Below are positions 4,393-5,464 of a DNA stretch of 5,464 bases, in pieces (position 1 is the stretch's first letter; each line of letters opens with the position of its first letter). The position numbers and the translations under genes are program-made. Source of the stretch: Candidatus Omnitrophota bacterium (GTDB lineage: Bacteria > Omnitrophota > Koll11 > JAHIPI01); the NCBI GenBank assembly GCA_028718265.1, contig JAQUMG010000128.1, positions 1-5,464 of the forward strand, given 5' to 3'. The notes under the pieces were generated by a model. It was not told where the DNA came from. It was given only the letters and a program-made list of their open reading frames with translations, and did no database searches.

Positions 4393-5464
4393 TTAGTCCT
4401 GCGGAATATAGCCTTTGCCTTGCGCTTCGGGGTCTTGCGGTAAGTAATCGGTGTCTAGCTGGGGGTCTATGTACAGATTATCTTGCTGTTCGGTTGCCTT
4501 ATCCGGCAGAGGCGCTAACTCTTCCTGAAGCGCATCGCACCAGACATTGTGATCATTGTCAAAAAGGACATTGCCTGTAATATTCGGTATCCTGTCATTT
4601 AACAACGTGCCGTCCTGGTAAGAGATATGTATACCGTCCGACGAACCGGTTATTATGTTATCCTTTATAAGGGGATTTTCCTTATGCATTCTCAATAGTA
4701 TCCCGCGATTATTGGCAACAAAAGTATTATTTGTTATCCGGCCTTTTATTGCGCCTCCAAATACCTGTGAAAACAAACCTATGCCTGTATCCGTATTCAT
4801 AATGAGATTGTTTTCTATGGTTGGAGCGTTATTGCTGCTTCCGTACATATTCCATATCTGAATGCCTTTACCCGTATGTGTCGTTTCAGCGTCGATAATA
4901 CAGTCTCGCACAGTTATCCCGGAATCCACGGCGGTAACGGCCGCATCTCCTATCAGCTCCAGATTGTTATACGATACGGGGTTCTGATTATCATAGAGTA
5001 GGTGTAAATCCTTGAATGTGGCACTTGTACCGAGTAAGGCAATGGCACCTTTGACGGTGGTTACTGAAGCGTGGCCTATTGCTCCGCATAATACTATGTC
5101 TCTGGCCGTATCTGCAATTACAACATTTTCTTCATATGTTCCATCTATTATATTGAGACGGTAATTCCGGCCTGCTGCCGCAACTGCTTCGGCTATAGTG
5201 TAAATACCGGCATAGGCATCAGGCACTTTTACTGATCCGGCCAATTCGGTCGGAATGGCAAATACCTGCAGTTCCCATAATGAATAACCATACGGAGTAC
5301 CGCGTTCCTGGCCGTATAACCTTATGTATTGCGCTACAAAAGGCGGATCAAAATCTATATAGTCATCCGACCCGTCAGCATTTGTGGCCGCATAAACGTC
5401 TGCCCAGTTAATGCCATCCTGTGACTTCTGTACACGGTATGACTTCCCGTACGCCGCCTCCCAT
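4393..5464 (-). CDS. F5/8 type C (discoidin) domain plus right-handed beta-helix protein, 5' end cut by window
   Basis: The reading frame is open to the window edge, giving 356 visible residues from W (codon 5463-5461) to TAA (4395-4393). Visible residues 1-69 are the end of an F5/8 type C, CBM32-like domain. Its landmarks are YRVQKSQDGINW (9-20), QYIRLYGQERGTPYGYSLWE (45-64) and LQVFA; such domains bind carbohydrate or other surface ligands. From about 74 onward is a parallel beta-helix with repeated coils such as NNLIMNTDTGIGLF, NNTFVANNRGILLR and DNIITGSSDGIHIS, as in pectate-lyase-like or NosD-like folds. The C-terminus (NLYIDPQLDTDYLPQD) resembles the closing segment of many such proteins. 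No catalytic residues can be assigned. Secretion is inferred from the architecture; the N-terminus is outside the window. A TTG at 5244 is not the start, because the F5/8 domain continues in frame upstream of it. Confidence 0.88.
   Translation of the reverse strand, partial: WEAAYGKSYRVQKSQDGINWADVYAATNADGSDDYIDFDPPFVAQYIRLYGQERGTPYGYSLWELQVFAIPTELAGSVKVPDAYAGIYTIAEAVAAAGRNYRLNIIDGTYEENVVIADTARDIVLCGAIGHASVTTVKGAIALLGTSATFKDLHLLYDNQNPVSYNNLELIGDAAVTAVDSGITVRDCIIDAETTHTGKGIQIWNMYGSSNNAPTIENNLIMNTDTGIGLFSQVFGGAIKGRITNNTFVANNRGILLRMHKENPLIKDNIITGSSDGIHISYQDGTLLNDRIPNITGNVLFDNDHNVWCDALQEELAPLPDKATEQQDNLYIDPQLDTDYLPQDPEAQGKGYIPQD

Overview
The window carries five protein genes, all on the minus strand, so transcription runs from position 5464 towards position 1. 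The two end genes are cut by the window edges. The compact minus-strand layout, Gram-negative-style signalling proteins (a membrane multi-PAS sensor and a PilZ protein), a GEMM-I cyclic di-GMP riboswitch, a small CspA-type protein and a discoidin/beta-helix surface protein suggest an environmental Gram-negative bacterium. Desulfobacterota, Nitrospirota and Omnitrophota are possible homes, but nothing here fixes the lineage. I see no transposase, CRISPR array, tRNA or rRNA.

In transcription order: (1) 5464-4393 is the C-terminal part of a protein with an F5/8 type C (discoidin, CBM32-like) domain followed by a right-handed parallel beta-helix; it is probably secreted or surface-attached. (2) 4315-3146 is a GNAT-fold N-acyltransferase of the BioF2-like/FemAB-like type, starting at TTG behind a good ribosome binding site. 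(3) 3003-2772 is a regulatory leader: a near-consensus sigma-70 promoter, a 5' hairpin, a GEMM-I aptamer and an expression platform. (4) 2771-951 is a membrane-anchored protein with four PAS domains and no output domain. (5) 911-364 is a PilZ-domain protein with one membrane helix and its own strong promoter. (6) 313-1 is a cold-shock protein gene whose leader holds a terminator-like hairpin 10 nt before the Shine-Dalgarno sequence.

The most interesting part is the cyclic di-GMP locus at about 3003-364. A GEMM-I riboswitch sits directly ahead of the PAS gene, and a predicted cyclic di-GMP-binding PilZ protein lies next to it. The riboswitch leader contains three copies of one sequence, two in one orientation and one inverted. 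They can form two mutually exclusive perfect 10-bp helices: one between aptamer and platform, the other enclosing the sequence just before the PAS start codon. This reads as a complete two-state switch, most simply a translational OFF switch when cyclic di-GMP is bound.

The cold-shock gene offers a second candidate RNA control element, because its predicted transcript must pass through an 11-bp hairpin with a U-tract before reaching its start codon. All functions are inferred from motifs read by eye; no database search was run.
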